From Austwickia sp040006675 (GTDB taxonomy: Bacteria > Actinomycetota > Actinomycetes > Actinomycetales > Dermatophilaceae), in the NCBI GenBank assembly GCA_040006675.1, contig JBDTWM010000034.1, positions 1 through 23,156 on the forward strand: a stretch of 23,156 nt of DNA, given 5' to 3'. A program made the translations under genes and the position numbers. A model generated the notes under the pieces. The model had not been told where the DNA came from. It worked only from the letters and a program-made list of their open reading frames with translations, and searched no databases. Positions 6,279 to 12,710 of this stretch are shown in pieces; the stretch's first letter is position 1; each line of letters starts with the position of its first letter.

Positions 6279-7577
6279 TCATTCTTGCCGCGTCTCGTCC
6301 TGGGTACCGCTCTGCCCGTCGGCGCGCTTCGCGAGCGCCATGGTCAAGGCGAGCACCGTCGCGGGATCCTCCAGCGCATCGCCGTACAGGACCTTGAGCT
6401 GTCCCATCCGGTAACGCACGGTCTGCGGGTGCACGAACAGGGTCTGCGCGACCAGCTCGCGCCGACCCCGCAGCAGCAGCCAGGCGCGCAGGGTCTCTTC
6501 GAGTCGCGCCCGCGTCGCGGGGCGTTGCCCGTCGAGCGGTGCGAGTGCGGTGCGCCGTAGGTCGTCGTACGCCTCGGGGTCTGCCAGCAGGACGAGGTCG
6601 ACCAGGCGCTCCTCCGTGTCGACCAGAGCGTCGTCGGCCAGGAGGGGGAGCGCACGCCGGGCACGGTCGATGGAGGCGTACGCCCTGCACCAGGGGCGCG
6701 CGGGGCCGAGCACGGCGCAGTGCTGCGCGAGGCGTGCGCGCAGCGCCGTGCGCGCGCCGCCGCCCGCATCCGGGACAAGGAGCAGCGACGCGTCGTCGTC
6801 GAAGCCCGCGACGTCACCGGTCACGTGGAGCGTCCGGGGGTCCAGTCCGGCGAGTACGACGCTTGCCCGGTCGGTGGGCAACAGCACGGCGGTGAGGGTC
6901 TGGGGCAGTGGCCAGTCGGCTCGCTCAGCCCGTTCGGTGAGTTCCTCGATGTCGGCCCGGGCGACGAAGGCGCGGGCCAGCCGCTCGCGAAGGCGGTCAC
7001 GCACCCGCCCACTGGTCTGCAGCTCGTCCGTGTGGCCGGCGACGCTCGCGTCCGACAAGTCGTCGATGTAGGCGAAGACGCTCTCCGCGAACTGACCCAC
7101 GTGGGCTGCGGTCATCCCGCCCGCCACCGCCTCGCGAGACAGCGCGCGCCAAGAGACGCGGGCCCCGATGCGGTAGGCGCCGAGCAGCGCCTCCATGGTG
7201 CGACCGCTGCGGGCCTCACCCCGGCCGAGGTCGTACGCCTCCTTGGCGACGCGGACGTTGATCTCCTCATCAATGCCGGCCGCGCCGCTTCGAGCCAGCG
7301 TGAGGAAGACGTCGAGTGCGAGCTGGACGGCTTCCTGAATGCGTCGCCCACGCTGCCCGGTGAGCGGTCCGCGGTAACTGGGGACCTCCGCGATGATCAC
7401 CTGGACGGCCTCGTCGGCGACCTCGACAAGGGAGGCGCGCATGCGTTCATACGTGGTCTGGTCGAGGCTGTGCGCCGGGCCCTCGACGCGGGGCGATACG
7501 TCGTGACCGATGTTCGCGGTGGAGTCGGCGACGCCGAGATCGGCGGCATCGGATGCCGCGGCACCGGAGGTCGCCAT
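6279..7577 (-). CDS. PucR/CdaR-type transcriptional regulator with C-terminal HTH
   Basis: DNA-binding regulator of 432 aa. The N-terminal half (about 50-200) is an all-helical ligand or dimerisation region of the sort found in actinobacterial PucR-like proteins (LARSGAAGIDEEINVRVAKE, GRTMEALLGAYRIGARVSWR). A GGDEF-like alpha/beta middle region follows. The C-terminal PucR HTH (about 360-415) contains ETLRAWLLLRGRRELVAQ, then FVHPQTVRYRMGQL, the typical recognition-helix sequence. The ATG at 7577 has GAGAGGA 6-8 nt upstream and is preferred to the ATG at 7595. It is transcribed divergently from the ferredoxin reductase/desaturase operon across an 86-bp gap, so it most likely controls that operon and itself. 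A TAAAGT box at 7636-7631 is a plausible promoter. The ligand is unknown; fatty acyl-CoA or redox state would fit the neighbours but is inference. Confidence 0.9.
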   Translation of the reverse strand: MATSGAAASDAADLGVADSTANIGHDVSPRVEGPAHSLDQTTYERMRASLVEVADEAVQVIIAEVPSYRGPLTGQRGRRIQEAVQLALDVFLTLARSGAAGIDEEINVRVAKEAYDLGRGEARSGRTMEALLGAYRIGARVSWRALSREAVAGGMTAAHVGQFAESVFAYIDDLSDASVAGHTDELQTSGRVRDRLRERLARAFVARADIEELTERAERADWPLPQTLTAVLLPTDRASVVLAGLDPRTLHVTGDVAGFDDDASLLLVPDAGGGARTALRARLAQHCAVLGPARPWCRAYASIDRARRALPLLADDALVDTEERLVDLVLLADPEAYDDLRRTALAPLDGQRPATRARLEETLRAWLLLRGRRELVAQTLFVHPQTVRYRMGQLKVLYGDALEDPATVLALTMALAKRADGQSGTQDETRQE

Positions 7578-7590
7578 CTTTTGTCCTCTC

Positions 7591-7602
7591 CGCATCAATG
7601 CG
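7591..7602. promoter_or_regulatory. 12-bp palindrome in the regulator/desaturase divergent region
   Basis: cgcat-ca-atgcg at 7591-7602 lies between the putative regulator promoter and its Shine-Dalgarno sequence. It is a candidate autoregulatory operator. It is short and could be chance. Confidence 0.25.
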
Positions 7603-7630
7603 AGGTCCAAATTCACGCTCGATGGTCAGG

Positions 7631-7636
7631 ACTTTA
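7631..7636 (-). promoter_or_regulatory. Candidate -10 box (TAAAGT) for the PucR-type regulator
   Basis: TAAAGT on the minus strand is a good -10 match about 53 nt before the ATG at 7577. It is unusually A/T-rich for this window. No strong -35 box was found. On the opposite strand a weaker AATGAT at 7652-7657 lies 6 nt before the GTG of the reductase gene. Confidence 0.35.
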
Positions 7637-7663
7637 GCCCCTTAGGAACGAAATGATGGGAGC

Positions 7664-8827
7664 GTGGCCATTCTCACCGAACCTGTGCGTCCCTCTGCCT
7701 GGCGCGAGCCACTCGAGGATGCCTTCCCGCCGGTCTGGAGCCGGCCGGGGGCCTCCACGATGGCATGGGCGCAGAGGGTGGCGAGCGCCGTGGCCGGCGC
7801 GCTCACCACCCCCCTGACGCCGCGCGACTATCTGAGCCTGGTGGACCCTGTGCGGTTTGGCCCGGAGCTCATGGGCCGGGTGGTGGCGCGGCATCCTCAG
7901 ACCGCGGATTCGGCCTCGATCGTCATCCGACCGGGCCGCGGGTGGCGGGCGCACGTGCCGGGACAATACGTGCGCGTCGGCGTCGACGTCGACGGCGTGC
8001 GGCACTGGCGCACCTACTCGTTGACGAACCGACTCGGCTCCGGCCAGGGCTGCCTGGAGATCACGGTGAAGCGCGTGCCGGGCGGCGTGGTGTCCACCCA
8101 CCTGGTGGACGAGCTCTCGCTGGGTTCCGTGGTCATGTTGGGGGCCGCTGCCGGCGATTTCGTCATGGCGAGCCCGATCCCGTCGCGTGTGCTGTTCCTC
8201 ACGGGCGGCAGCGGCATCACCCCGGTGATGGGCATGCTGCGCAACCGGATGACCGGTAACGCCGACGTGGTGGTGCTGCACAGCGCCCCCACAGCCGCCG
8301 ATGTCATCTTCGGCGCGCACCTGCGCGCGCTCGGCGAGTCCGGGAGCCTGCGCCTGATCGAGCGTCACACGGACGAGGCAGGCACGCTCGACCTGGCGGC
8401 CGAGATGGACGTGCTCGTCCCCGACTGGCGGGACCGACAGACGTGGGCGTGCGGCCCTGGCGGGATGCTCGATGCCGCGCACACCCTGTGGGCCTCCGCC
8501 GGTCTGCTGGAGTCACTGCACACCGAGCGCTTCCGCCCTGCGGTTCCCGCGGTGGTCGGCGAGGGCGGCACGGTCACGTTCGCGCGCTCGCAGGTCACGG
8601 TCGAGGCCGACGGCGCCACGCCGATCTTGGAGGCTGGCGAGAGCGAGGGCGTCGACATGCCGTACGGCTGCCGCATGGGCATCTGTTTCGGCTGCACGGC
8701 CCACCTGACCAGCGGCAGCGTCAGGGATCTGCGCAACGGTGAGGTGACGACGGCCGACCACGACGAGGCGCCCGTCATCCAGACCTGTGTGTGCGCGGCC
8801 GCGGGTCCCTGCCGGATCGACCTGTGA
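7664..8827 (+). CDS. Ferredoxin reductase fused to a 2Fe-2S ferredoxin domain (desaturase electron donor)
   Basis: Passes electrons from NAD(P)H through FAD and a 2Fe-2S cluster to the desaturase encoded next. It belongs to the same class as mycobacterial Rv3230c, which serves the stearoyl-CoA desaturase DesA3. The 387-aa product has an FAD-binding barrel (about 70-170) with RTYSLTN (116-122), an NAD(P)-binding domain with TGGSGITPVMGML (180-192) and CGPGGML, and a C-terminal plant-type ferredoxin domain with Cys336, Cys341, Cys344 and Cys375 (C-x4-C-x2-C, then C). A non-conserved N-terminus of about 60 residues may associate with the membrane. GTG 7664 is the only upstream in-frame start. 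GGGAG is too close for a normal ribosome site, so the transcript may be leaderless. The desaturase begins 55 bp downstream, so the two genes form an operon. Confidence 0.94.
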   Translation: MAILTEPVRPSAWREPLEDAFPPVWSRPGASTMAWAQRVASAVAGALTTPLTPRDYLSLVDPVRFGPELMGRVVARHPQTADSASIVIRPGRGWRAHVPGQYVRVGVDVDGVRHWRTYSLTNRLGSGQGCLEITVKRVPGGVVSTHLVDELSLGSVVMLGAAAGDFVMASPIPSRVLFLTGGSGITPVMGMLRNRMTGNADVVVLHSAPTAADVIFGAHLRALGESGSLRLIERHTDEAGTLDLAAEMDVLVPDWRDRQTWACGPGGMLDAAHTLWASAGLLESLHTERFRPAVPAVVGEGGTVTFARSQVTVEADGATPILEAGESEGVDMPYGCRMGICFGCTAHLTSGSVRDLRNGEVTTADHDEAPVIQTCVCAAAGPCRIDL

Positions 8828-8882
8828 TCCCGATGCTCACCCCGCGCGACCAGCCCTGCGAGACAGCCCGAGTGAGGACCTG

Positions 8883-10331
8883 ATGACCGCCACGATCGAC
8901 CCGACGATGCATCGTTCGGGCAGCGCCCCGCCGGTGGCGGACGAGGCCCTGGCGACCAAGCTGGCCGCCCGTGAGCCTGCGGCGCCCGCGGCGCCCGCAC
9001 CCGTGGAGGTGTTGGCGCCCGACGTTGCCGTGCCGCGTGCACACGTGCCCGGCACCCTGTCCACTCGGGCCGCCTTTGCGCCCACCGTTCGCCGGCACTG
9101 GGCGCCCAAGCCGTCCGGCGGAGCGGACCCCGCCGGCCACCTCACGCCCGAGCAGATCGACGCGTTCGGCGCCGAGCTTGATCGGATCCGCGGGGAGGTG
9201 CTGGCCTCGAGGGGCGCGGATGACGCGGCCTACATCCGGCGGGTCATCGACATCCAGCGCCGGCTGGAAGCGGGGTCTCGGATCATCCTGCTGTTTTCCG
9301 GGAACCCTGTCGCGTGGCTCGCGGGCACGGCGGCCCTGTCTCTGGCCAAGATCCTGGAAAACATGGAGATCGGTCACAACGTCATGCACGGGCAGTGGGA
9401 CTGGATGCGGGACCCGCGCATCCATTCGCGCAGCTGGGAGTGGGACCACACCACTCCGTCGAGGCTGTGGAAGCACTCCCACAATGAGCTGCATCACACG
9501 TACACGAACGTCCTGGGCCGTGACAACGACCTCGGCTTCGGCATTCTGCGGGTCGACCCTGACCAGCCCTGGGAGCCGTTCCATCTGCTCCAGCCCCTCT
9601 GGAACGCGCTGAACGCGGTGTTCTTCCAGTACACGATCGCGCTCTACGACCTGGACTTGTACACGCATTTCGGCGGCGACGCCACGGCTGAGGACAGGGT
9701 GCGGCTGCGCCGCGACGGGGGGGAAGCGGTCCGCAAGATCGCGCGGCACGTGTTCCGCGATTACGTGGTGCACCCCGCCCTCTCGGGGCCGAACTGGTTC
9801 ACCACGGTCACGGCCAACGCGGTGGCCGACCTGGCGCGCAACCTGTGGACCAACGCCGTGATCATCTGCGGGCACTTCCCGGACGGGGTCGACACGTTCG
9901 CCAAGGAGTCGATCGAGGGGGAGTCTCGCGGCGAGTGGTACCTGCGGCAGGGCCTGGGCTCGGGCAACATCTCCGGCGGCCCCCTGCTGCACGTCATGAC
10001 CGGCAACCTGTCGCATCAGATCGAGCACCACATGTTCCCGGACCTGCCGAGCAACCGGTACGCCGATGTGGCTCCGGCGGTGCGCGAGCTGATGGCGGTC
10101 AACGGCCTGCACTACGCGAGCGGGCCGATGCCGAAGCAACTCGCGAGCGTCTGGTACAAGGTCTTCCGGTACTCGGTACCGAACGGGACGTGGGAGCGTC
10201 TGCGCGACGACCCGAGGGGCGTTTTGTCATGGGGCGTCGGCGCGGTCGCCGACGGGGCTCGGTCCGTCGCCGGAGGCGCCGCCCGCGCCCTGGCGAGCCG
10301 CCTGCGCCGAGCGGTCCCGGCGCTCGCCTGA
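8883..10331 (+). CDS. Membrane fatty acid (acyl-CoA) desaturase, DesA3-like
   Basis: Integral-membrane di-iron enzyme that inserts a double bond into fatty acyl chains, usually delta-9 of stearoyl-CoA, adjusting membrane fluidity. The 482-aa product has all three histidine boxes: GHNVMHGQ (H165, H169), HSHNELHHTYTN (H200, H204, H205) and HQIEHHMFP (H378, H382, H383). Hydrophobic stretches occur near 133-155 and 235-257. The N-terminal 70 residues are Ala/Pro-rich and poorly conserved. The C-terminal 30 are Ala/Arg-rich. ATG 8883 has GAGGA 4 nt upstream. It is co-transcribed with the ferredoxin reductase, which resembles the Rv3229c/Rv3230c pair of mycobacteria. Control by the divergent PucR-type protein is likely. 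Regiospecificity cannot be read from sequence. Confidence 0.94.
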   Translation: MTATIDPTMHRSGSAPPVADEALATKLAAREPAAPAAPAPVEVLAPDVAVPRAHVPGTLSTRAAFAPTVRRHWAPKPSGGADPAGHLTPEQIDAFGAELDRIRGEVLASRGADDAAYIRRVIDIQRRLEAGSRIILLFSGNPVAWLAGTAALSLAKILENMEIGHNVMHGQWDWMRDPRIHSRSWEWDHTTPSRLWKHSHNELHHTYTNVLGRDNDLGFGILRVDPDQPWEPFHLLQPLWNALNAVFFQYTIALYDLDLYTHFGGDATAEDRVRLRRDGGEAVRKIARHVFRDYVVHPALSGPNWFTTVTANAVADLARNLWTNAVIICGHFPDGVDTFAKESIEGESRGEWYLRQGLGSGNISGGPLLHVMTGNLSHQIEHHMFPDLPSNRYADVAPAVRELMAVNGLHYASGPMPKQLASVWYKVFRYSVPNGTWERLRDDPRGVLSWGVGAVADGARSVAGGAARALASRLRRAVPALA

Positions 10332-10353
10332 GCTGGACCAGCGGCCCGTCCGG

Positions 10354-10359
10354 TAGCGT
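10354..10359 (+). promoter_or_regulatory. Candidate -10 box (TAGCGT) for a leaderless hydrolase-like transcript
   Basis: TAGCGT is followed by 7 nt and the ATG at 10367. CTGGAC at 10333-10338 is a partial -35 with a 15-nt spacer. There is no Shine-Dalgarno sequence. The hydrolase-like/aminotransferase pair may thus be transcribed separately from the desaturase. Confidence 0.4.
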
Positions 10360-10366
10360 CAGGCCC

Positions 10367-11053
10367 ATGTCAAGCCAGCCGTTCACGGTGTTCGTGCACG
10401 ACCTTGGGCAGACCCCTCTGCAGTGGGAGGACGTCATCGTCGCCCTGCCGCCGGATCAGGGTGCGGTGTGTCCGTGGCTGGCGGGCACCCGCCCCGGCGG
10501 CCAGACGGTGCCGTTCACCGTCGCCGGTGCCGCGTCCAGCCTGCTGACGGCGATCGACGAGCATGGCGCGCGCACGGCGACGCTCGTCGGCGTCGGTCTG
10601 GGCGGCACCGTCGCCCTGCAGGCCGCGGCCCTCGACCCCGAGCGGATCGAGCGCGTGATCGTCCTGTCGGGCGCGGCGCAGCCGAGTCGCAAGGCGCTCG
10701 CGGCGCAGCGGGCCACGGTTCGGCTGATCCCGGCGCGCACCTGGGCGGCGCGCAGCATCGACAAGGACCGCCTGCTGGCCGCCCTGCAGCAGCAGGCGCT
10801 GGATTCGACCGCGGACAGCCTGAAGGGACTGCCCACTCCGGTCCTGCTCGTGGCCGGCGAGCGCGACAAGACCGGCTGCGCGCAGGCCGCCGCGCTCGCG
10901 GAGATGCTCCCCAACGCGCACGTGCGGATTCTGCCCGGCGGCCAGACGGATCTGCCGCGCACGGCGGTCGACGCCATATGCGAGATCGTCTACGGGCCGG
11001 GCCTGCCGCCTGACCCGTTCGCGTTGGACTTCGGGGACGGCGACCTGCGGTGA
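10367..11053 (+). CDS. Alpha/beta-hydrolase fold protein lacking the catalytic serine and histidine
   Basis: The 228-aa product has the alpha/beta-hydrolase layout. There is an oxyanion-loop region VFVHDLGQTPLQW (8-20), a nucleophile-elbow strand TLVGVGLGGTVALQ (72-85), a strand VLLVAGERD (159-167) and the last strand VRILPGG. However, the elbow that should read G-x-S-x-G is G75-V-G-L-G79, so the nucleophile serine is Gly77. The C-terminal catalytic histidine is absent; the loop reads GGQTDLP. The acid D167 remains. Also HD replaces the usual HG at the oxyanion loop. The frame is intact and the codon pattern is normal, so this looks like a non-enzymatic or repurposed member rather than a sequencing fault. 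Its stop overlaps the GTG of the next gene by 4 nt (GTGA), which implies translational coupling with the aminotransferase. Function unknown. Confidence 0.85.
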   Translation: MSSQPFTVFVHDLGQTPLQWEDVIVALPPDQGAVCPWLAGTRPGGQTVPFTVAGAASSLLTAIDEHGARTATLVGVGLGGTVALQAAALDPERIERVIVLSGAAQPSRKALAAQRATVRLIPARTWAARSIDKDRLLAALQQQALDSTADSLKGLPTPVLLVAGERDKTGCAQAAALAEMLPNAHVRILPGGQTDLPRTAVDAICEIVYGPGLPPDPFALDFGDGDLR

Positions 11054-12024
11054 GCGCCCGCGAGCGGGCCGTCATCGCCCGGGTGGCGGTGCGAGGGCGT
11101 GGCGTGCTAGACGCGGACGAGCCGGTACTGACCGGCGATGACCTGGGGTTGATCCGGGGGGACGGGTGCTTCGACTCCACCCGTGTGGTCACGAACGCCG
11201 AGGGGGTGGCCCGCGCCGAGAACCTCATCGAGCATCTGGACCGGCTCGCGGCGTCGGCGGCCGAGCTGGAGATCTACTCGCCATCGCACTCTGAATGGAT
11301 CGAGCTGATCGACGGACTACTCGCTGCCTGGGACACGCCTGGCGAGGCGGTGTTGAAGGTGATCCTGACGCGCGGCCGGGAGTGGGATCCGGGCCCGCCG
11401 ACGGCGATCGCGACGCTGGTGGACGCGGCGTCGCTGGCCGGAGTCGGGCGGGCGGGCGCCTCCGTCCCGTCGTGCGCGCTTGGGACGGGCACGGGAGGCT
11501 CGGACACGTCCGCCCCGCGGGGACCGTGGGCCGCCCGGCGGGGCATCAAGATCGTGACCTTGTCGAAGGGCCACCCGTCCGATGCCTATGTGGACGCGCC
11601 CTGGCTGCTCGGCGGGGTGAAGACGTTGTCGTACGTGGTGAACGTGTCTGCGCAGCGGGAGGCACGACGGCGCGGCGCGGACGACGTGCTGTTCACGACG
11701 ACGGACGGATACTGCCTTGACGGGCCCACCTCCGGGCTGATCGTGATCGACGGCGACCGGTTGCGGACCACCACCACCGGGCCGACAGGGCTGCTCGCGT
11801 CGGTGACCGTCGAGCGGACGGTGGAGGCCGCACGTGGCGACGGGATGGAAGCGCGGTACGAGCTGATCCCGGTCGGCGACCTGCTCTGCGCCGACGGCGT
11901 GTGGCTGGTGTCCTCCTCGCGCGGCGCCGCGCCCGTGACGCACGTGGACGGCGTGCCGATCGCCGTGGACCCGGCGCTGGTGGAACGGATCACACGGTAC
12001 GCGGGCTTCGCCCTGGGCTCCTGA
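11050..12024 (+). CDS. Class IV aminotransferase, aminodeoxychorismate lyase-like
   Basis: PLP-dependent fold-type IV enzyme. The closest function by pattern is 4-amino-4-deoxychorismate lyase (PabC), which makes p-aminobenzoate for folate. The 324-aa product shows the N-terminal GLIRGDGCFDSTRV, an Arg near HLDRLAASA, the PLP-binding lysine K191 in GGVKTLSYVVN, and DDVLFTTTDGYCLDGPTSGLIV (211-232). In most relatives the residue before GPT is Glu; here it is Asp224, a conservative change. A Gly/Ser/Ala-rich insert at about 128-165 separates the two domains. Branched-chain or D-amino acid aminotransferase cannot be excluded, but the GPTS motif and RGDG start favour PabC. The GTG start overlaps the preceding stop by 4 nt. 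No dedicated terminator was seen before the copper operon. Confidence 0.8.
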   Translation: MSARERAVIARVAVRGRGVLDADEPVLTGDDLGLIRGDGCFDSTRVVTNAEGVARAENLIEHLDRLAASAAELEIYSPSHSEWIELIDGLLAAWDTPGEAVLKVILTRGREWDPGPPTAIATLVDAASLAGVGRAGASVPSCALGTGTGGSDTSAPRGPWAARRGIKIVTLSKGHPSDAYVDAPWLLGGVKTLSYVVNVSAQREARRRGADDVLFTTTDGYCLDGPTSGLIVIDGDRLRTTTTGPTGLLASVTVERTVEAARGDGMEARYELIPVGDLLCADGVWLVSSSRGAAPVTHVDGVPIAVDPALVERITRYAGFALGS

Positions 12025-12044
12025 CGGTCCGTCGATCCCCAGCG

Positions 12045-12073
12045 TCGACACCCATACCCCGTAGGGGTACGAT
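12045..12073 (+). promoter_or_regulatory. Copper-operon promoter with embedded CsoR operator
   Basis: A -35-like TCGACA (12045-12050) and a -10 TACGAT (12068-12073) are 17 nt apart. Between them and overlapping the -10 is the palindrome tacccc-gta-ggggta (12055-12069), matching the TACCC...GGGTA pattern of CsoR-type operators. CsoR bound here would block RNA polymerase until copper releases it. The first gene, csoR, starts 35 nt after the -10. Confidence 0.82.
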
Positions 12074-12107
12074 CGAGGGATCGTCACCCCGTGCTGGAGG
12101 AGCGCGC

Positions 12108-12389
12108 ATGGCCGGATACAGCGGATCCAAGGAGGAGTACGCCCAGCGTCTTCGCCGGATCGAAGGTCAGATCCGCGGGATCGCCCGCATGGTCGACGAA
12201 GACGTCTATTGCATCGACGTGCTCACCCAGATTTCGGCGGCCACCAAGGCACTCCAAGTGGTCGCCCTCGGTCTGATCGAGGACCACATGGGCCACTGCG
12301 TGCTGCAGGCCGCAGCCTCTTCGGACGAGGAGGGGCAAGCGAAGGTTCGCGAGGCCGCCGACGCCATCGCCCGCCTCGTCCGATCCTGA
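12108..12389 (+). CDS. csoR: Copper-sensing transcriptional repressor CsoR
   Basis: Small all-helical repressor of 93 aa (DUF156/CsoR-RcnR family) that releases DNA on binding Cu(I). The three copper ligands of the CsoR type are present at C35 (VYCIDVL), H60 and C64 (DHMGHC), matching C36, H61 and C65 of M. tuberculosis CsoR. The N-terminal YAQRLRRIEGQIRGIARMV helix is the family signature. The ATG at 12108 has GGAGG at 12096-12100. It is first in an operon with copZ and copA, and a matching operator lies 40-53 nt upstream, so it is autoregulated. Confidence 0.97.
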   Translation: MAGYSGSKEEYAQRLRRIEGQIRGIARMVDEDVYCIDVLTQISAATKALQVVALGLIEDHMGHCVLQAAASSDEEGQAKVREAADAIARLVRS

Positions 12390-12405
12390 TCGCCGGCCCA
12401 CCTCC

Positions 12406-12431
12406 TGTGATGCCGGCGTGTGATGCCGGCC
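12406..12431. repeat. Two tandem copies of a 13-bp unit between csoR and copZ
   Basis: tgtgatgccggcg (12406-12418) is followed at once by tgtgatgccggcc (12419-12431). It lies in the 96-bp gap between csoR and copZ. It is probably a small slippage duplication; no function is evident. Confidence 0.8.
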
Positions 12432-12485
12432 CCACCGGTCACATCCCAAATGACGAACCGTCTCCCATCCACCAAGGAAGTAGCC

Positions 12486-12710
12486 ATGAACACCACCACC
12501 CTCAAGGTCGACGGCCTGACCTGCGGCCACTGCGTCCAGCACGTCACCACCGAGCTCACGGCGATCGACGGCGTCACCGCCGTTGATGTGGATCTGGTCG
12601 CCGGGGGCACCTCGACCGTGCGCGTCACATCCACGGGCCCCATCGGGCCCGAGCAGTTCGCCGAGGCCGTGGACGAGGCCGGGTACACGCTGTCCACACG
12701 GGAGGGCTGA
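12486..12710 (+). CDS. copZ: Copper chaperone CopZ (HMA domain)
   Basis: A 74-aa ferredoxin-fold heavy-metal-associated protein that binds Cu(I) and hands it to the exporter. The metal motif is GLTCGHC with Cys13 and Cys16, followed by a regular beta-alpha-beta pattern and a terminal AVDEAGYTL. The ATG at 12486 has AAGGAAG 5-6 nt upstream. The stop overlaps the copA start (TGATG), so the two are translationally coupled. Confidence 0.95.
   Translation: MNTTTLKVDGLTCGHCVQHVTTELTAIDGVTAVDVDLVAGGTSTVRVTSTGPIGPEQFAEAVDEAGYTLSTREG

Noticed and set aside
8775..10139. Minus-strand open frame of 454 codons opposite the desaturase
   Set aside because: Shadow of a gene with all three histidine boxes; it has no motif of its own.
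12406..12431. Second metal-regulator operator between csoR and copZ
   Set aside because: The 13-bp units are direct repeats, not a palindrome, and lack the TACCC/GGGTA arms of the operator at 12055-12069.
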